A stretch of 64,000 nt of DNA from an uncultured Burkholderiales bacterium (GTDB taxonomy: Bacteria > Pseudomonadota > Gammaproteobacteria > Burkholderiales > Burkholderiaceae_C), in contig CAIZHQ010000025.1 in the NCBI GenBank assembly GCA_903932865.1, positions 162,181 through 226,180 on the forward strand. Direction: 5' to 3'. The position numbers were made by a program, and so were the translations under genes. Each line of letters opens with the position of its first letter. Position 1 is the stretch's first letter. The notes below the pieces were generated by a model, which was not told where the DNA came from, did not search any database, and was given only the letters and a program-made list of their open reading frames with translations. Of this stretch, positions 27,861 to 37,232 are shown piece after piece.

Positions 27861-28133
27861 ATGAAAACCACTGCCTTGACCATTTCCAGCTGGGGCAACA
27901 GCCATGGCATCCGGCTCAGCCGCGAGTTGATGCAGTCGTTGGGCATCACGCCCGGCACGCCCTTGCAGGCCACGGTGGTGGCCAAGGGCTGTCTGGAGCT
28001 GCGCGCCGTGCCCCAGCGCCCGAGCCTGCAAGACAAGCTCGCCGCCTTTGACCCGCAGGTGCACGGTGGCGAAGTGATGCCCGATGCGCCGCAAGGCGTG
28101 GAGTTCGGTGCTGGCACCGAGGGCCTCAAGTGA
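27861..28133 (+). CDS. MazE/AbrB-type antitoxin
   Basis: 90 residues. The N-terminal swapped-hairpin AbrB domain reads ISSWGNSHGIRLSRELMQSL followed by GITPGTPLQATVV, a classic MazE/ChpI pattern with the WGNS and IR elements used for DNA binding. The acidic C-terminal tail would block the toxin. The start at 27861 is preferred because the promoter would place the 5' end there, giving a leaderless mRNA; the in-frame ATG at 27855 lies inside the -10 spacing. Overlaps the toxin gene by 4 nt (GTGA). Confidence 0.88.
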   Translation: MKTTALTISSWGNSHGIRLSRELMQSLGITPGTPLQATVVAKGCLELRAVPQRPSLQDKLAAFDPQVHGGEVMPDAPQGVEFGAGTEGLK

Positions 28134-28495
28134 GCCGAGCCGTTTGGGTGCCCGACCGGCAAGACATCATTTGGATCAACTTCAACCCGCAGGTGGGCCG
28201 CGAGATGTGCGACATGCACCCCATGTTGGTGCTGTCGCCCAAAGCTTTCAACGACAAAACATCCATCGTGATCGGCTTTCCCATGTCCACGGCAGCCTAC
28301 AACGCCACCAACCCGTTTGCGATCGACAACAGCAAAACGGCCAAACAGCCCAGTTACATCATTTGCAACCAGCCCAAGAGCTTTGACTGGCGCCAGCACG
28401 GTGCGACACCGCACCCATGGAAGCGGGTCAACGACGCCATTTTTCAAACTGCTCGTCTTGAGCTCAACGACATCATCGAGTTGGTCACCCCATGA
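28130..28495 (+). CDS. MazF/PemK-type mRNA interferase toxin
   Basis: 121-residue endoribonuclease-type toxin. Matches the MazF fold: [19 protein letters not shown] (beta 1-2 with the conserved Asp and Asn-Pro), [12 protein letters not shown] and IGFPMST, then [12 protein letters not shown]. The usual RPALVLS reads HPMLVLS here. GTG start overlapping the antitoxin stop; its own stop overlaps the ruvB ATG (ATGA). It would cut mRNA when MazE is lost. Function is inferred from family and pairing. Confidence 0.87.
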   Translation: MSRAVWVPDRQDIIWINFNPQVGREMCDMHPMLVLSPKAFNDKTSIVIGFPMSTAAYNATNPFAIDNSKTAKQPSYIICNQPKSFDWRQHGATPHPWKRVNDAIFQTARLELNDIIELVTP

Positions 28496-29544
28496 GCATC
28501 CGCACCGACGACTTCGCCCCGCAGCCCGAACCCCGGGTCATTTCTGCGGCTCCCGTTTCCCACCAAGAGGAGGCGATTGAACGCGCCTTGCGCCCCAAGT
28601 TGCTGGGCGAATACGTCGGCCAGGTCAAGGTGCGCGAGCAGTTGGAGATTTTCATCAGCGCCGCCAAGATGCGCGAAGAGCCCCTAGACCATGTGCTGCT
28701 GTTTGGCCCGCCCGGTTTGGGCAAGACCACGCTTTCCCACATCATTGCTGCCGAGCTGGGTGTGAACCTGCGCCAGACCAGTGGCCCGGTGCTCGAAAAG
28801 CCCAAAGACCTTGCGGCGCTGCTGACCAACCTGGAGCGCAACGATGTGCTCTTCATTGACGAAATTCACCGCCTCTCCCCCGTGGTCGAAGAAATTCTCT
28901 ACCCCGCGCTCGAGGACTACCAAATCGACATCATGATCGGTGAGGGGCCTGCTGCGCGCAGCATCAAGCTCGACTTGCAGCCCTTCACGTTGGTGGGCGC
29001 GACCACGCGGGCGGGCATGCTGACCAACCCGTTGCGCGACCGCTTTGGCATCGTCTCGCGGCTGGAGTTTTACACGCCCGAAGAACTGACCCGGATCGTG
29101 ACCCGCAGCGCGGGTTTGCTCAAAGCTCCAATTGACCCCGAAGGCTCGTTCGAGATTGCCCGCCGTTCACGCGGCACGCCGCGCATTGCCAACCGATTGC
29201 TGCGCCGGGTACGCGACTATGCCGATGTCAAGGGTGATGGCAACATCCACAAGGGATTGGCCCAAAAAGCCTTGGTCATGCTCGACGTGGACCCCGAAGG
29301 GTTTGACCTGATGGACCGTAAACTGCTCGAAGCGGTGATCCACCGTTTTGACGGCGGCCCGGTGGGGCTGGACAACATTGCAGCCAGCATCGGTGAAGAG
29401 CGCGACACCATCGAAGACGTGATTGAGCCGTATTTGATTCAGCAAGGTTATTTGCAGCGCACGCCACGCGGGCGCATGGCCACGCTGGCCGCGTTCAAGC
29501 ATTTGGGCGTCACACCGCCAAAATCCTTCGGTGACAAGTTCTGA
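28492..29544 (+). CDS. ruvB: Holliday junction branch-migration ATPase RuvB
   Basis: 350-residue AAA+ motor. Walker [14 protein letters not shown], Walker [12 protein letters not shown], sensor [19 protein letters not shown], and C-terminal winged helix with [17 protein letters not shown]. The N-terminal [13 protein letters not shown] is the usual opening. The ATG is shared with the end of the toxin gene, so RuvB translation may be coupled to it. Confidence 0.98.
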   Translation: MSIRTDDFAPQPEPRVISAAPVSHQEEAIERALRPKLLGEYVGQVKVREQLEIFISAAKMREEPLDHVLLFGPPGLGKTTLSHIIAAELGVNLRQTSGPVLEKPKDLAALLTNLERNDVLFIDEIHRLSPVVEEILYPALEDYQIDIMIGEGPAARSIKLDLQPFTLVGATTRAGMLTNPLRDRFGIVSRLEFYTPEELTRIVTRSAGLLKAPIDPEGSFEIARRSRGTPRIANRLLRRVRDYADVKGDGNIHKGLAQKALVMLDVDPEGFDLMDRKLLEAVIHRFDGGPVGLDNIAASIGEERDTIEDVIEPYLIQQGYLQRTPRGRMATLAAFKHLGVTPPKSFGDKF

Positions 29545-29620
29545 ATCGGTTCCGTTGACTGCGGGTTGATGAAGGCATTGAACTGATGGATCGGCTTGGG
29601 GCTGAAACGATAATGCGCGT

Positions 29621-30565
29621 ATGGAAACCAAATGGCTTGAAGATTTTGTAAGTTTGGCTGAAACGCGCAGTTTCAGCCGTTCCGCGCAACTGCGGCACGT
29701 CACGCAGCCGGCGTTTTCCCGGCGTATCCAGTCGTTGGAGGCGTGGGCCGGGGCGGACTTGGTCGATCGCAGCTCTTACCCAACGCGGCTGACCCCTGCG
29801 GGTGAGACCTTGTATGCGCAGGCGCTGGAGATGCTTCAGTCGCTGCAAAACACCCGTGCCATGTTGCGCGGCCACAATGCGGTGGGGCAAGACATCATCC
29901 AGTTTGCGGTGCCGCACACCTTGGCATTCACGTTTTTTCCGCCTTGGGTGGCCAGCTTGCGCGAGACCTTTGGGCCCATGAAAAGCCGACTCATGGCGCT
30001 GAACGTACACGACGCGGCCATGCGCCTGGTGGAGGGCGGTTGCGACGTGTTGATCGCCTACCACCATCCCTCTCAGCCCTTGCAAATTGATCCTGAGCGC
30101 TACGACATGGTGGTATTGGGGCACGAGGTGATTGCACCCTATGCCCAAAGTGCCCCCGATGGCCATGCGCTGTTCAACTTGCCGGGTCATGCCGCACGGC
30201 CATTGCCATATCTGGGTTATGCCCCTGGTGCCTATTTGGGCGGCGTGACCGACTGGATTTTGAAGCAGGCGGGCGTGCCGGTGCATCTGGAGCGGGTCTA
30301 TGAGACCGACATGGCTGAGGGCCTGAAAGTGATGGCTCTGGAAGGCCATGGCATCGCGTTTTTGCCGCGCAGTGCGGTCAAGAAAGAAATCCAGGCCGGC
30401 ACCCTGGTCGAGGTGAGCTTGCCCGGTGGGCAAACCCTGGCGCTGAGCATGGAGGTGCGTGCCTACCGCGAAAAAACAGGGTCCAAACCCTGTTTCAAGA
30501 GCTCCGCTCATCAGTTGTGGCTGCACCTGACCCAGAGCACTTCTTCGGTGCATTCCTCCCGCTAA
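29621..30565 (+). CDS. LysR-family regulator, HypT(YjiE)-like
   Basis: 314 residues. The N-terminal winged helix METKWLEDFVSLAETRSFSR and QPAFSRRIQSLE closely resembles E. coli HypT (YjiE), the hypochlorite-responsive regulator, and the effector domain also follows it (VTDWILKQAG, VMALEGHGIAFLP). HypT uses methionine oxidation; whether the key Met residues are conserved cannot be checked here. It precedes the amino-acid transporter by about 300 bp in the same direction and may or may not control it. Confidence 0.82.
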   Translation: METKWLEDFVSLAETRSFSRSAQLRHVTQPAFSRRIQSLEAWAGADLVDRSSYPTRLTPAGETLYAQALEMLQSLQNTRAMLRGHNAVGQDIIQFAVPHTLAFTFFPPWVASLRETFGPMKSRLMALNVHDAAMRLVEGGCDVLIAYHHPSQPLQIDPERYDMVVLGHEVIAPYAQSAPDGHALFNLPGHAARPLPYLGYAPGAYLGGVTDWILKQAGVPVHLERVYETDMAEGLKVMALEGHGIAFLPRSAVKKEIQAGTLVEVSLPGGQTLALSMEVRAYREKTGSKPCFKSSAHQLWLHLTQSTSSVHSSR

Positions 30566-30869
30566 ATCGTCGCCGAACCGGTCTTTTCATGGCATGTATT
30601 GTCTTATGCATTTTTTGCATGGAATCTGGGGGTACTCCCTGATGGGAACTGACAACAAACTGTCTATATTCGGCACAAGCTGGCGTGCAGGCACATTTTG
30701 TGCAAATGCACAAGCCGCTGATGGTGTGGTGCACTTTGGCGGTGTGCTCTCAAGCAGTTCCCTGATCGAGCCGGGCCTAGGGAAGCTCCTAGGCGGCTGA
30801 ATGCGGGATTTCGCATCTAATCCGTGGGTGGCAATTTGCTACTCAACATTTCAAAAGAGGATTCAAACC
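30566..30869. other. 304-bp intergenic region upstream of the amino-acid transporter
   Basis: No gene is evident. It holds two inverted repeats: TTGTGC/GCACAA (30698-30713, 4-nt loop) and GCCTAGG/CCTAGGC (30775-30794, 6-nt loop), and a good ribosome binding site (AGAGGA) before aapJ. The first could be an operator, the second a leader hairpin. The promoter was not located with confidence. Confidence 0.5.
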
Positions 30870-31898
30870 ATGAAGAAAATGACACAAACCTTGATCGGCT
30901 CCGTGCTGGCTACCGCTGGCTTGCTGGCGGCCACATCCGCCATGGCGGGCAAAACCCTGGATCAGATCAAGCAGCGCGGCCAGATCGTCTGCGGTGTCAA
31001 CACCGGTCTGGCCGGTTTTTCGGCCGCTGATTCCAGCGGCAACTGGTCGGGTCTGGATGTGGACCACTGCCGTGCCGTGGCCGCCGCCGTGTTGAGCGAC
31101 GCGACCAAAGTCAAATACGTGCCCTTGACGGCCCAGCAGCGTTTCACCGCTTTGCAGTCCGGTGAAGTGGACGTGCTGGCCCGCAACACCACCAACACTT
31201 TGAACCGCGATGGCTCCCTGGGTCTTCACTTCATCGGTGCCAACTACTACGACGGCCAGGGCTTCATGGTGCCCAAAGGCAAAATCACCAGCGCCAAGCA
31301 GCTCAAAGGTGCCACCGTGTGCGTGCAGTCCGGCACCACCACCGAAAAGAACCTGACCGATTTCTCCCGCGCCAACAAGCTCAACCTCAAGCCTGTCGTG
31401 TTTGAAAAAGTCGAAGCCGCCACTGGCGCTTACTTTTCAGGCCGTTGCCAGGCCTACACCACCGACGCATCGGGCCTGGCCTCTGTGCGCGCCAAGGAAG
31501 CCAAAGACCCAGCAGCCCACGTGATCTTGCCCGATCTGGTCTCCAAAGAGCCTTTGGGCCCCATGGTGCGCCGTGGTGACGACGAGTGGTTTGCCATCAA
31601 CAAATGGGTGCTGTCTGGCCTGATCGAAGCCGAAGAGTACGGCATCACCCAAGCCAATGTGGACCAAATGAAAACCAGCGACAACCCCCAAGTGGGCCGT
31701 CTGTTGGGCGCCACCGAAGACCTGGGCAAGCACCTGGGCCTGGACAAGGAATGGTTGGCCCGCGCCATCAAGACGACTGGCAACTATGGCGAAATGTTCG
31801 AGCGCAACGTCGGCCCCAAGACCGCCATCAACTTGCCACGGGGCTTGAACAACCAGTGGAACAAGGGCGGCCTGATGTACGCCGCACCGCTGCGTTGA
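30870..31898 (+). CDS. aapJ: general amino-acid ABC transporter, substrate-binding protein
   Basis: 342-residue periplasmic binding protein with signal peptide (about 1-26, ending AMAG). The mature part starts KTLDQIKQRGQIVCGVNTGL and contains DVDHCRAVAAAVLSDATKVKY-type motif and LNRDGSLGLHF, typical of AapJ/BztA proteins that bind many L-amino acids. First gene of a four-gene transporter operon; a strong hairpin follows it, probably raising its expression over the membrane genes. Confidence 0.93.
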   Translation: MKKMTQTLIGSVLATAGLLAATSAMAGKTLDQIKQRGQIVCGVNTGLAGFSAADSSGNWSGLDVDHCRAVAAAVLSDATKVKYVPLTAQQRFTALQSGEVDVLARNTTNTLNRDGSLGLHFIGANYYDGQGFMVPKGKITSAKQLKGATVCVQSGTTTEKNLTDFSRANKLNLKPVVFEKVEAATGAYFSGRCQAYTTDASGLASVRAKEAKDPAAHVILPDLVSKEPLGPMVRRGDDEWFAINKWVLSGLIEAEEYGITQANVDQMKTSDNPQVGRLLGATEDLGKHLGLDKEWLARAIKTTGNYGEMFERNVGPKTAINLPRGLNNQWNKGGLMYAAPLR

Positions 31899-31923
31899 TC
31901 GCTTGCCTTTTTTGAAGGTTCTG

Positions 31924-31952
31924 AATACGCCCCTTCACGGGGCGTATTTTTT
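31924..31952 (+). terminator. hairpin between aapJ and aapQ
   Basis: AATACGCCCC pairs perfectly with GGGGCGTATT around a TTCAC loop and is followed by T residues. It lies inside the operon, so it is likely a partial terminator or mRNA stabiliser that keeps the binding protein in excess over the permeases. Confidence 0.75.
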
Positions 31953-31981
31953 ACCACTCCGTCATTTTTCAGGCAATTCCC

Positions 31982-33181
31982 ATGTCCCATTTCTCCATGA
32001 TCGAGGCCAGGCCCTTGCCCGGCAAGAAAACCCGATCGATTTCGTGGCGCAGCCGCGAAGGGCGTTCGGTCATCTATCAGATTGTCGCCATCTTGTCGGC
32101 TTTGGCGCTGGTGGCCCTGTTGGTGCGCAACACGCTCACCAACATGCGCCTGCGTGGCATCCAGAGCGGTTACGACTTTTTGTTTCAACCGTTTGGCTTT
32201 GACATCAGCGAAACGGTGATCGAGTACGCGCACAACAGTTCTTACTTCGTGGCCTTTGCCATCGGCATGCTCAATACCCTCAAGGTGGCCGTGATCGGCA
32301 TTGTGCTGGCCACGGTACTGGGTGTGCTGGTGGGTGTCGGCCGGTTTTCGGCCAACTATTTGGTGCGAAAAATCTGTTACGCCTATGTCGAATTTTTCCG
32401 CAACGTGCCGGTCTACCTGCAGTTGCTCATCTGGTATCTGGTCTTCACCGAGATGCTGCCCGACCTGAACCAAGCTTGGCAGGCGGGTCACTTCTTTTTG
32501 AGCAAAAACGGCATTTCCTTCCCTTGGCCCGTGTGGCAGTGGGGGCAGACCTTGGCCTTGGTCGGTATTGTTCTGGGCCTTGTTTTTGCGTGGGTCTATC
32601 GACGCATGGCACGGGCGTATTTTGACCGCACCGGCCAGACGCGCCCGGTGTGGGCGGTGTCGTTGGCGGTCACGCTGGTGCTGGCGGTGCTCGGCTGGCT
32701 GGTTGGCGGCGCGCCCAGCGAATGGGACCTGCCCAAAAAGGGCGACTTCCAAATCGAAGACGGCGGTGCATTCAGCCCCGAATTCATGGCCTTGCTGTGT
32801 GGCTTGGTCTTTTACACCGCGTCGTTCATTGCCGAAGTGGTGCGCTCAGGCATTGCCTCGGTGTCGCTCGGTCAGCACGAGGCGTCGGCCTCTTTGGGCC
32901 TGAGCAAAAGCCAGTCCATGCGTTTGGTGGTGTTGCCGCAGGCCTTGCGCGTGATCATCCCGCCGCTCACCAGCCAGTACCTGAACTTGACCAAGAACTC
33001 GTCGCTGGCTGTGGCCATTGGTTACCCTGAACTGGTGTCGATCGCCAATACCACGCTCAACCAAACTGGCCGCGCCATCGAGGCCTTGTCCATCGTGATG
33101 TTGGTGTACCTGACACTGTCTCTTCTCACCTCGGCCCTCATGAACTGGTTCAACGCCAGTGCCGCCATCCAGGAGCGCTGA
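31982..33181 (+). CDS. aapQ: general amino-acid ABC transporter permease AapQ-like
   Basis: 399 residues with about eight membrane helices; the N-terminal half carries an extra large periplasmic insertion typical of AapQ/BztB. The permease-coupling (EAA) loop reads LGQHEASASLGLSKSQSMRL with VVLPQALRVIIPPL. Second gene of the operon, one base before aapM. Confidence 0.92.
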   Translation: MSHFSMIEARPLPGKKTRSISWRSREGRSVIYQIVAILSALALVALLVRNTLTNMRLRGIQSGYDFLFQPFGFDISETVIEYAHNSSYFVAFAIGMLNTLKVAVIGIVLATVLGVLVGVGRFSANYLVRKICYAYVEFFRNVPVYLQLLIWYLVFTEMLPDLNQAWQAGHFFLSKNGISFPWPVWQWGQTLALVGIVLGLVFAWVYRRMARAYFDRTGQTRPVWAVSLAVTLVLAVLGWLVGGAPSEWDLPKKGDFQIEDGGAFSPEFMALLCGLVFYTASFIAEVVRSGIASVSLGQHEASASLGLSKSQSMRLVVLPQALRVIIPPLTSQYLNLTKNSSLAVAIGYPELVSIANTTLNQTGRAIEALSIVMLVYLTLSLLTSALMNWFNASAAIQER

Positions 33182-33182
33182 C

Positions 33183-34286
33183 ATGACCACTGTTTTCAAA
33201 TCCACCGAAGCCCGGCCCATGCCTGGCCGCAGCACAGGTCCCTTGGCCTGGTTGCGCGGTAACCTGTTTTCCAACCCAAGCAACAGCCTGATGTCGCTGG
33301 CGCTGCTGGCCGTTTGCCTGTGGGCACTGGTCGCTTCGCTCGACTGGGCTGTCTTGCAAGCGGTCTTTGGCAGCAACTTGCAAGCCTGCAACGAGGTGCG
33401 CGGCGCGGGGGCCTGCTGGGGCGTGATCTCCGAAAAAGGCCGCTTGATCGTGATGGGTCGTTACCCTGAAGTCGAGCACTGGCGTCCGGTGATCGCCACG
33501 GCCCTCATGTTGGGGGTGGTCGTCATCAGTTGCATGCCGCGTTTTTGGAACAAGGCCTTGCCCGTGGTTTGGCTGGTCATGCTGAGCGTGTATTTCGTGC
33601 TGATGAAGGGCGGATTTTTTGGCCTGACCGAAGTCGACACTGACCAATGGGGCGGCTTGCCGCTCACGGTCATGCTCACCGTGATCTCCATGACGCTGGC
33701 CTTCCCGTTGGCCATCTTTGTGGCGCTGGGTCGGCGCTCCAACATGCCGGCCATCAAAACACTGTGCACGCTCTATGTGGAGTTGGTACGCGGCGTGCCG
33801 CTGATCACGGTGCTGTTCATGGCTTCGTTCATGCTGCCGCTGTTCATGCCCGAGGGCGTGAAGATCGATGTGCTGGTGCGGGTGGTGGTGGGCATCACGC
33901 TTTTTTCCGGGGCCTACATGGCCGAGGTGATTCGCGGCGGTCTGCAGGCCTTGCCCAAGGGTCAGACCGAAGCGGCTGCCACACTGGGCCTGAGCTACTG
34001 GCAGACCCAGCGCATGATCGTGTTGCCTCAGGCCCTGGCCACCGTGGTGCCTTCCATCATGAACACTTTCATTGGTTTGTTCAAAGACACCTCGCTCGTG
34101 ACCATTGTGTCGTTGTACGAACTGACCGGCGCGTTGGGCCTGGCGCTCAACTCGGACGCCGACTGGCGTCCCTTCAAGATCGAAGCCTACCTCTTCATCA
34201 CCTTCATTTATTTTGCGTTCTGCTTTGCCATGTCGCGCTACAGCCTGTGGATCGAAGAGCGCACGGCCGTGAGCAAAGTCCGCTGA
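33183..34286 (+). CDS. aapM: general amino-acid ABC transporter permease AapM-like
   Basis: 367 residues, polytopic. The coupling loop is LPKGQTEAAATLGLSYWQTQ with MIVLPQALATVVPS; the N-terminal AWLRGNLFSNPSNSLMSLAL is typical of AapM/BztC. Forms the heterodimeric channel with AapQ. Starts one base after the aapQ stop; the ATP-binding gene follows after 13 bp. Confidence 0.92.
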   Translation: MTTVFKSTEARPMPGRSTGPLAWLRGNLFSNPSNSLMSLALLAVCLWALVASLDWAVLQAVFGSNLQACNEVRGAGACWGVISEKGRLIVMGRYPEVEHWRPVIATALMLGVVVISCMPRFWNKALPVVWLVMLSVYFVLMKGGFFGLTEVDTDQWGGLPLTVMLTVISMTLAFPLAIFVALGRRSNMPAIKTLCTLYVELVRGVPLITVLFMASFMLPLFMPEGVKIDVLVRVVVGITLFSGAYMAEVIRGGLQALPKGQTEAAATLGLSYWQTQRMIVLPQALATVVPSIMNTFIGLFKDTSLVTIVSLYELTGALGLALNSDADWRPFKIEAYLFITFIYFAFCFAMSRYSLWIEERTAVSKVR

Positions 34287-34299
34287 ACGAAAGACCTTT

Positions 34300-35055
34300 A
34301 TGACCTCCAACGCTAACCCCATCATCGAGTTCAAAGGCGTAAACAAATGGTATGCCAGCAATGGCTACCATGTGCTGCGCGATGTGAACCTGCAGTTCGC
34401 CAAAGGCGAAAAAGTCGTCATTTGTGGCCCCTCGGGTTCGGGCAAATCCACCCTGATCCGTTGCATCAACGCTCTGGAGGAATACCAGGAAGGCACCCTC
34501 ACGGTGGACAGCACCGTGCTGGGCGATGACCTCAAAGGCATTGACAAAGTGCGCCGCGAAGTCGGCATGGTGTTCCAGCAGTTCAACCTGTTCCCGCACC
34601 TGACGGTGATGGAAAACCTGATCTTGTCACCCACCTGGGTGGCCAAGATGCCCCGCAAGGAAGCCATCGACAAAGCCATGGTGCAACTCGAGCGCGTGCG
34701 CATTGCCGAGCACGCCAACAAATACCCCCTGCAATTGTCTGGCGGTCAGCAGCAGCGTGTGGCGATTGCGCGTGCGCTGTGCCTGACGCCCAAGATCATG
34801 TTGTTCGACGAGCCCACCTCGGCGCTCGACCCCGAGATGATCAAGGAAGTGCTGGACGTGATGATCGAGTTGACCAGCCAGGGCATGACCATGCTGTGCG
34901 TGACGCACGAGATGGGCTTTGCCAAGGCGGTGGCCGACCGCGTCATCTTCATGGACCAGGGCCAGGTGGTTGAGCAGGCACCGCCTCAGCAGTTCTTTGA
35001 CGCGCCACAGACTGATCGGGCGCAGGACTTTTTGTCGAAGATTCTTGGGCATTGA
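34300..35055 (+). CDS. aapP: general amino-acid ABC transporter ATP-binding protein AapP-like
   Basis: 251 residues. Walker A GPSGSGKSTLIRC, Q-loop VFQQFNLFPHLT, signature LSGGQQQRVAIARAL, Walker B LFDEPTSALDPEM and the H-loop THEMGFAK. Opens with IIEFKGVNKWYASNGYHVL. Energises the AapQM channel from the cytoplasm; last gene of the operon. Confidence 0.95.
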   Translation: MTSNANPIIEFKGVNKWYASNGYHVLRDVNLQFAKGEKVVICGPSGSGKSTLIRCINALEEYQEGTLTVDSTVLGDDLKGIDKVRREVGMVFQQFNLFPHLTVMENLILSPTWVAKMPRKEAIDKAMVQLERVRIAEHANKYPLQLSGGQQQRVAIARALCLTPKIMLFDEPTSALDPEMIKEVLDVMIELTSQGMTMLCVTHEMGFAKAVADRVIFMDQGQVVEQAPPQQFFDAPQTDRAQDFLSKILGH

Positions 35056-35106
35056 GAGGGTAATTTTGAGCGCGCTTGGCCGGGATTGCGCCCGGCGGCG
35101 CACTCA

Positions 35107-35130
35107 CTTTCTTTGCTTCGCCAAAGAAAG
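35107..35130. repeat. Comamonadaceae-type short hairpin repeat
   Basis: CTTTCTTTG and CAAAGAAAG form a perfect 9-bp stem with a CTTCGC loop. The surrounding block (35085-35260, including AAGAAAGGCGAGCCGCAG and GGGCCCTTCGGGTTCC) resembles a repeat frequent between genes in Acidovorax and relatives. It fills the gap between aapP and pyrC. Confidence 0.6.
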
Positions 35131-35300
35131 ACAGCCAAGAAAGGCGAGCCGCAGTCAGGGCCCTTCGGGTTCCTTGCGCTGCTGCGCTGCTCAGCCCCGC
35201 CTCTGGTTCCACGACCCGTTGTCCCAGAAGCCCTGACCCGTGACCCCACCTCTGGTACCAGCAAGGTCAAGCTGACGGCAGGTTTGAGACAATACGCCCC

Positions 35301-36338
35301 ATGACCCAAGACCTCACACTCATTCGCCCCGACGACTGGCACCTGCATGTGCGCGACGGTGCTGCCCTGAACGTGGTGGTGCCGCACACCGCCGCCCAAT
35401 TCGGCCGCGCCATCATCATGCCCAACCTCAAGCCGCCCGTGACCACGGCCGAGCAGGCGCTGGCCTACAAACAGCGCATCCTGGCCGCCGTGCCCGCAGG
35501 CATGGTCTTTGAGCCGCTCATGACCCTGTACCTGACCGACAACCTGGCCCCAGCAGAAATCGCCCGGGCCAAGGCCTCTGGCGTGGTGGCCTGCAAGCTC
35601 TACCCGGCAGGGGCCACCACCAACAGCGACGCGGGCGTCACCGACCTGCGCAAAATCTACCCTGTGCTTGAAGCCATGCAGCGCGAAGGCGTGCTGCTTT
35701 TGGTGCACGGCGAAGTGACTTCGTCCGACATTGATTTGTTTGACCGCGAAGCCGTGTTCATCGAGCATCATCTGATTCCGCTGCGCCGCGATTTTCCGGG
35801 CTTGAAAATCGTGATGGAACACATCACCACAAAAGAAGCTGCAGACTATGTGGCCGCAGGCGACGCCAACTTGGGTGCCACCATCACCGTGCACCACCTG
35901 CTGTACAACCGCAACGCCCTTTTCTTGGGCGGCATGCGCCCACATTACTACTGCCTGCCCGTGCTCAAGCGCGAAATCCACCGCCAGGCGCTGGTGCAGG
36001 CGGCCACCAGTGGCAACGCCCGGTTCTTCTTGGGCACCGACAGCGCCCCGCACCCCGCGCACCTCAAAGAGCACGCCAGCGGTTGCGCCGGTTGCTACAC
36101 CGCGCATGCCGCCATCGAGATGTACGCTGAAGCTTTTGATCAGGCGGGCGCGCTCGACAAGCTCGAAGGCTTTGCCAGCTTCTTTGGGGCCGACTTTTAC
36201 GGTCTCCCGCGCAATACCGGCACGATCACGCTGCGCCGTGAAAGCTGGACGCCCGCCGAGAGCTTTGCCTTTGGCGAGGCCGAACTCAAGCCCCTGCGTT
36301 CGGGAGAAAGCCTGCCGTGGCGTCTGTTGGCGGGCTGA
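35301..36338 (+). CDS. pyrC: dihydroorotase (class II)
   Basis: 345 residues, the E. coli PyrC size. Cyclises carbamoyl-aspartate in pyrimidine synthesis. Zinc ligands: HLHVRDG near the N-terminus, the Lys in CKLYPAG (carboxylated), HGEV and HHLLY, and the Asp in [10 protein letters not shown]. The downstream DUF3025 frame overlaps its 3' end. Confidence 0.97.
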   Translation: MTQDLTLIRPDDWHLHVRDGAALNVVVPHTAAQFGRAIIMPNLKPPVTTAEQALAYKQRILAAVPAGMVFEPLMTLYLTDNLAPAEIARAKASGVVACKLYPAGATTNSDAGVTDLRKIYPVLEAMQREGVLLLVHGEVTSSDIDLFDREAVFIEHHLIPLRRDFPGLKIVMEHITTKEAADYVAAGDANLGATITVHHLLYNRNALFLGGMRPHYYCLPVLKREIHRQALVQAATSGNARFFLGTDSAPHPAHLKEHASGCAGCYTAHAAIEMYAEAFDQAGALDKLEGFASFFGADFYGLPRNTGTITLRRESWTPAESFAFGEAELKPLRSGESLPWRLLAG

Positions 36339-37162
36339 GCCCCAACCGGGCTGGGCACCGCTGTGCGCCAACTTCCAGCCTGAGCGTGCCCGACATCGAC
36401 TGGGACGCGCCTTGGCTGGCCGACTGGCGTGCGGTGGGTGAGCCCATCGCGTGCCAAGTGGCGGCAGGCAAACCCCAGCCAGAGGCCTTGAGCGCAGCCA
36501 GCTTGGCCTCCGTGCGTTTTGTGCCGCAAGCCGATTTGCCCGAAGGCCAAGCCTACGAAGATTTCATTTTTGCCACTGGCCAAGTGCCCACCCGCGAAGG
36601 CTTGCACGACTTCTTCAATGCCCTGTGCTGGCTGCATTTTCCGCTGGCCAAAAAAAGCCTGAACCAGTTGCAGGCGCTCGAAATCGCCCGCGCCGGGGTG
36701 GGTCAGGTGCGTGGCCCGGTGCGCGATGCCGCCACCGTGTTCGACGAAAACGCGCTGCTGATCCAAACCTCCGATGCCCTGTGGGGGGCCTTGACCGAGC
36801 ACCGCTGGTTGGATGCTTTCCAGGGTTTACGCACTGAGTGGGCACACACATGTCTTTGGGCTTTCGGTCATGCCGCCCTGGAAAAAGCGGTTCAGCCTTA
36901 CAAATCGATCACCGTTCACCTGTGGCGCGTGCCGCAAGGCTTGGCGCAGGCCGACCTCGACGCTTGGCTGGCGCAAGACCTCACGCCTGAGAAACTGGCC
37001 CGTAAACCCTTCAGTCCCTTGCCTCTGCTGGGAGTGCCGGGCTGGTGGCTGGCCAACGAAGACCCCTCCTTTTATGCGGATGACAGCGTGTTCCGTCCTC
37101 GCAGAAGCCCGCGCCTGGTGGAAAAACCGTACGCCAATCCGGAAATCACGCCCCCGGCTTGA
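36317..37162 (+). CDS. DUF3025 protein
   Basis: 281 residues from a GTG that overlaps pyrC; a GTG at 36386 ([10 protein letters not shown]) is an alternative start and the first 20 residues look non-conserved. DUF3025 motifs: [39 protein letters not shown] and [14 protein letters not shown]. The function of the family is not known; members are common in Beta- and Gammaproteobacteria. Probably cotranscribed with pyrC. Confidence 0.85.
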   Translation: MASVGGLSPNRAGHRCAPTSSLSVPDIDWDAPWLADWRAVGEPIACQVAAGKPQPEALSAASLASVRFVPQADLPEGQAYEDFIFATGQVPTREGLHDFFNALCWLHFPLAKKSLNQLQALEIARAGVGQVRGPVRDAATVFDENALLIQTSDALWGALTEHRWLDAFQGLRTEWAHTCLWAFGHAALEKAVQPYKSITVHLWRVPQGLAQADLDAWLAQDLTPEKLARKPFSPLPLLGVPGWWLANEDPSFYADDSVFRPRRSPRLVEKPYANPEITPPA

Positions 37163-37232
37163 TTTTGGAGTCCGACCCCCTAATATTCGACACAACGCGC
37201 CCGCGTCTTTCGGGCTGAAAGTGAAACTCAAC

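Noticed and set aside
30566..30869. A sigma-54 promoter upstream of aapJ
   Set aside because: Several GG and GC dinucleotides occur, but none has the GG-N10-GC spacing with the rest of the consensus.
34986..36371. A 461-codon open frame antisense to pyrC
   Set aside because: His/Gly-rich antisense translation; pyrC on the plus strand has all its metal ligands.
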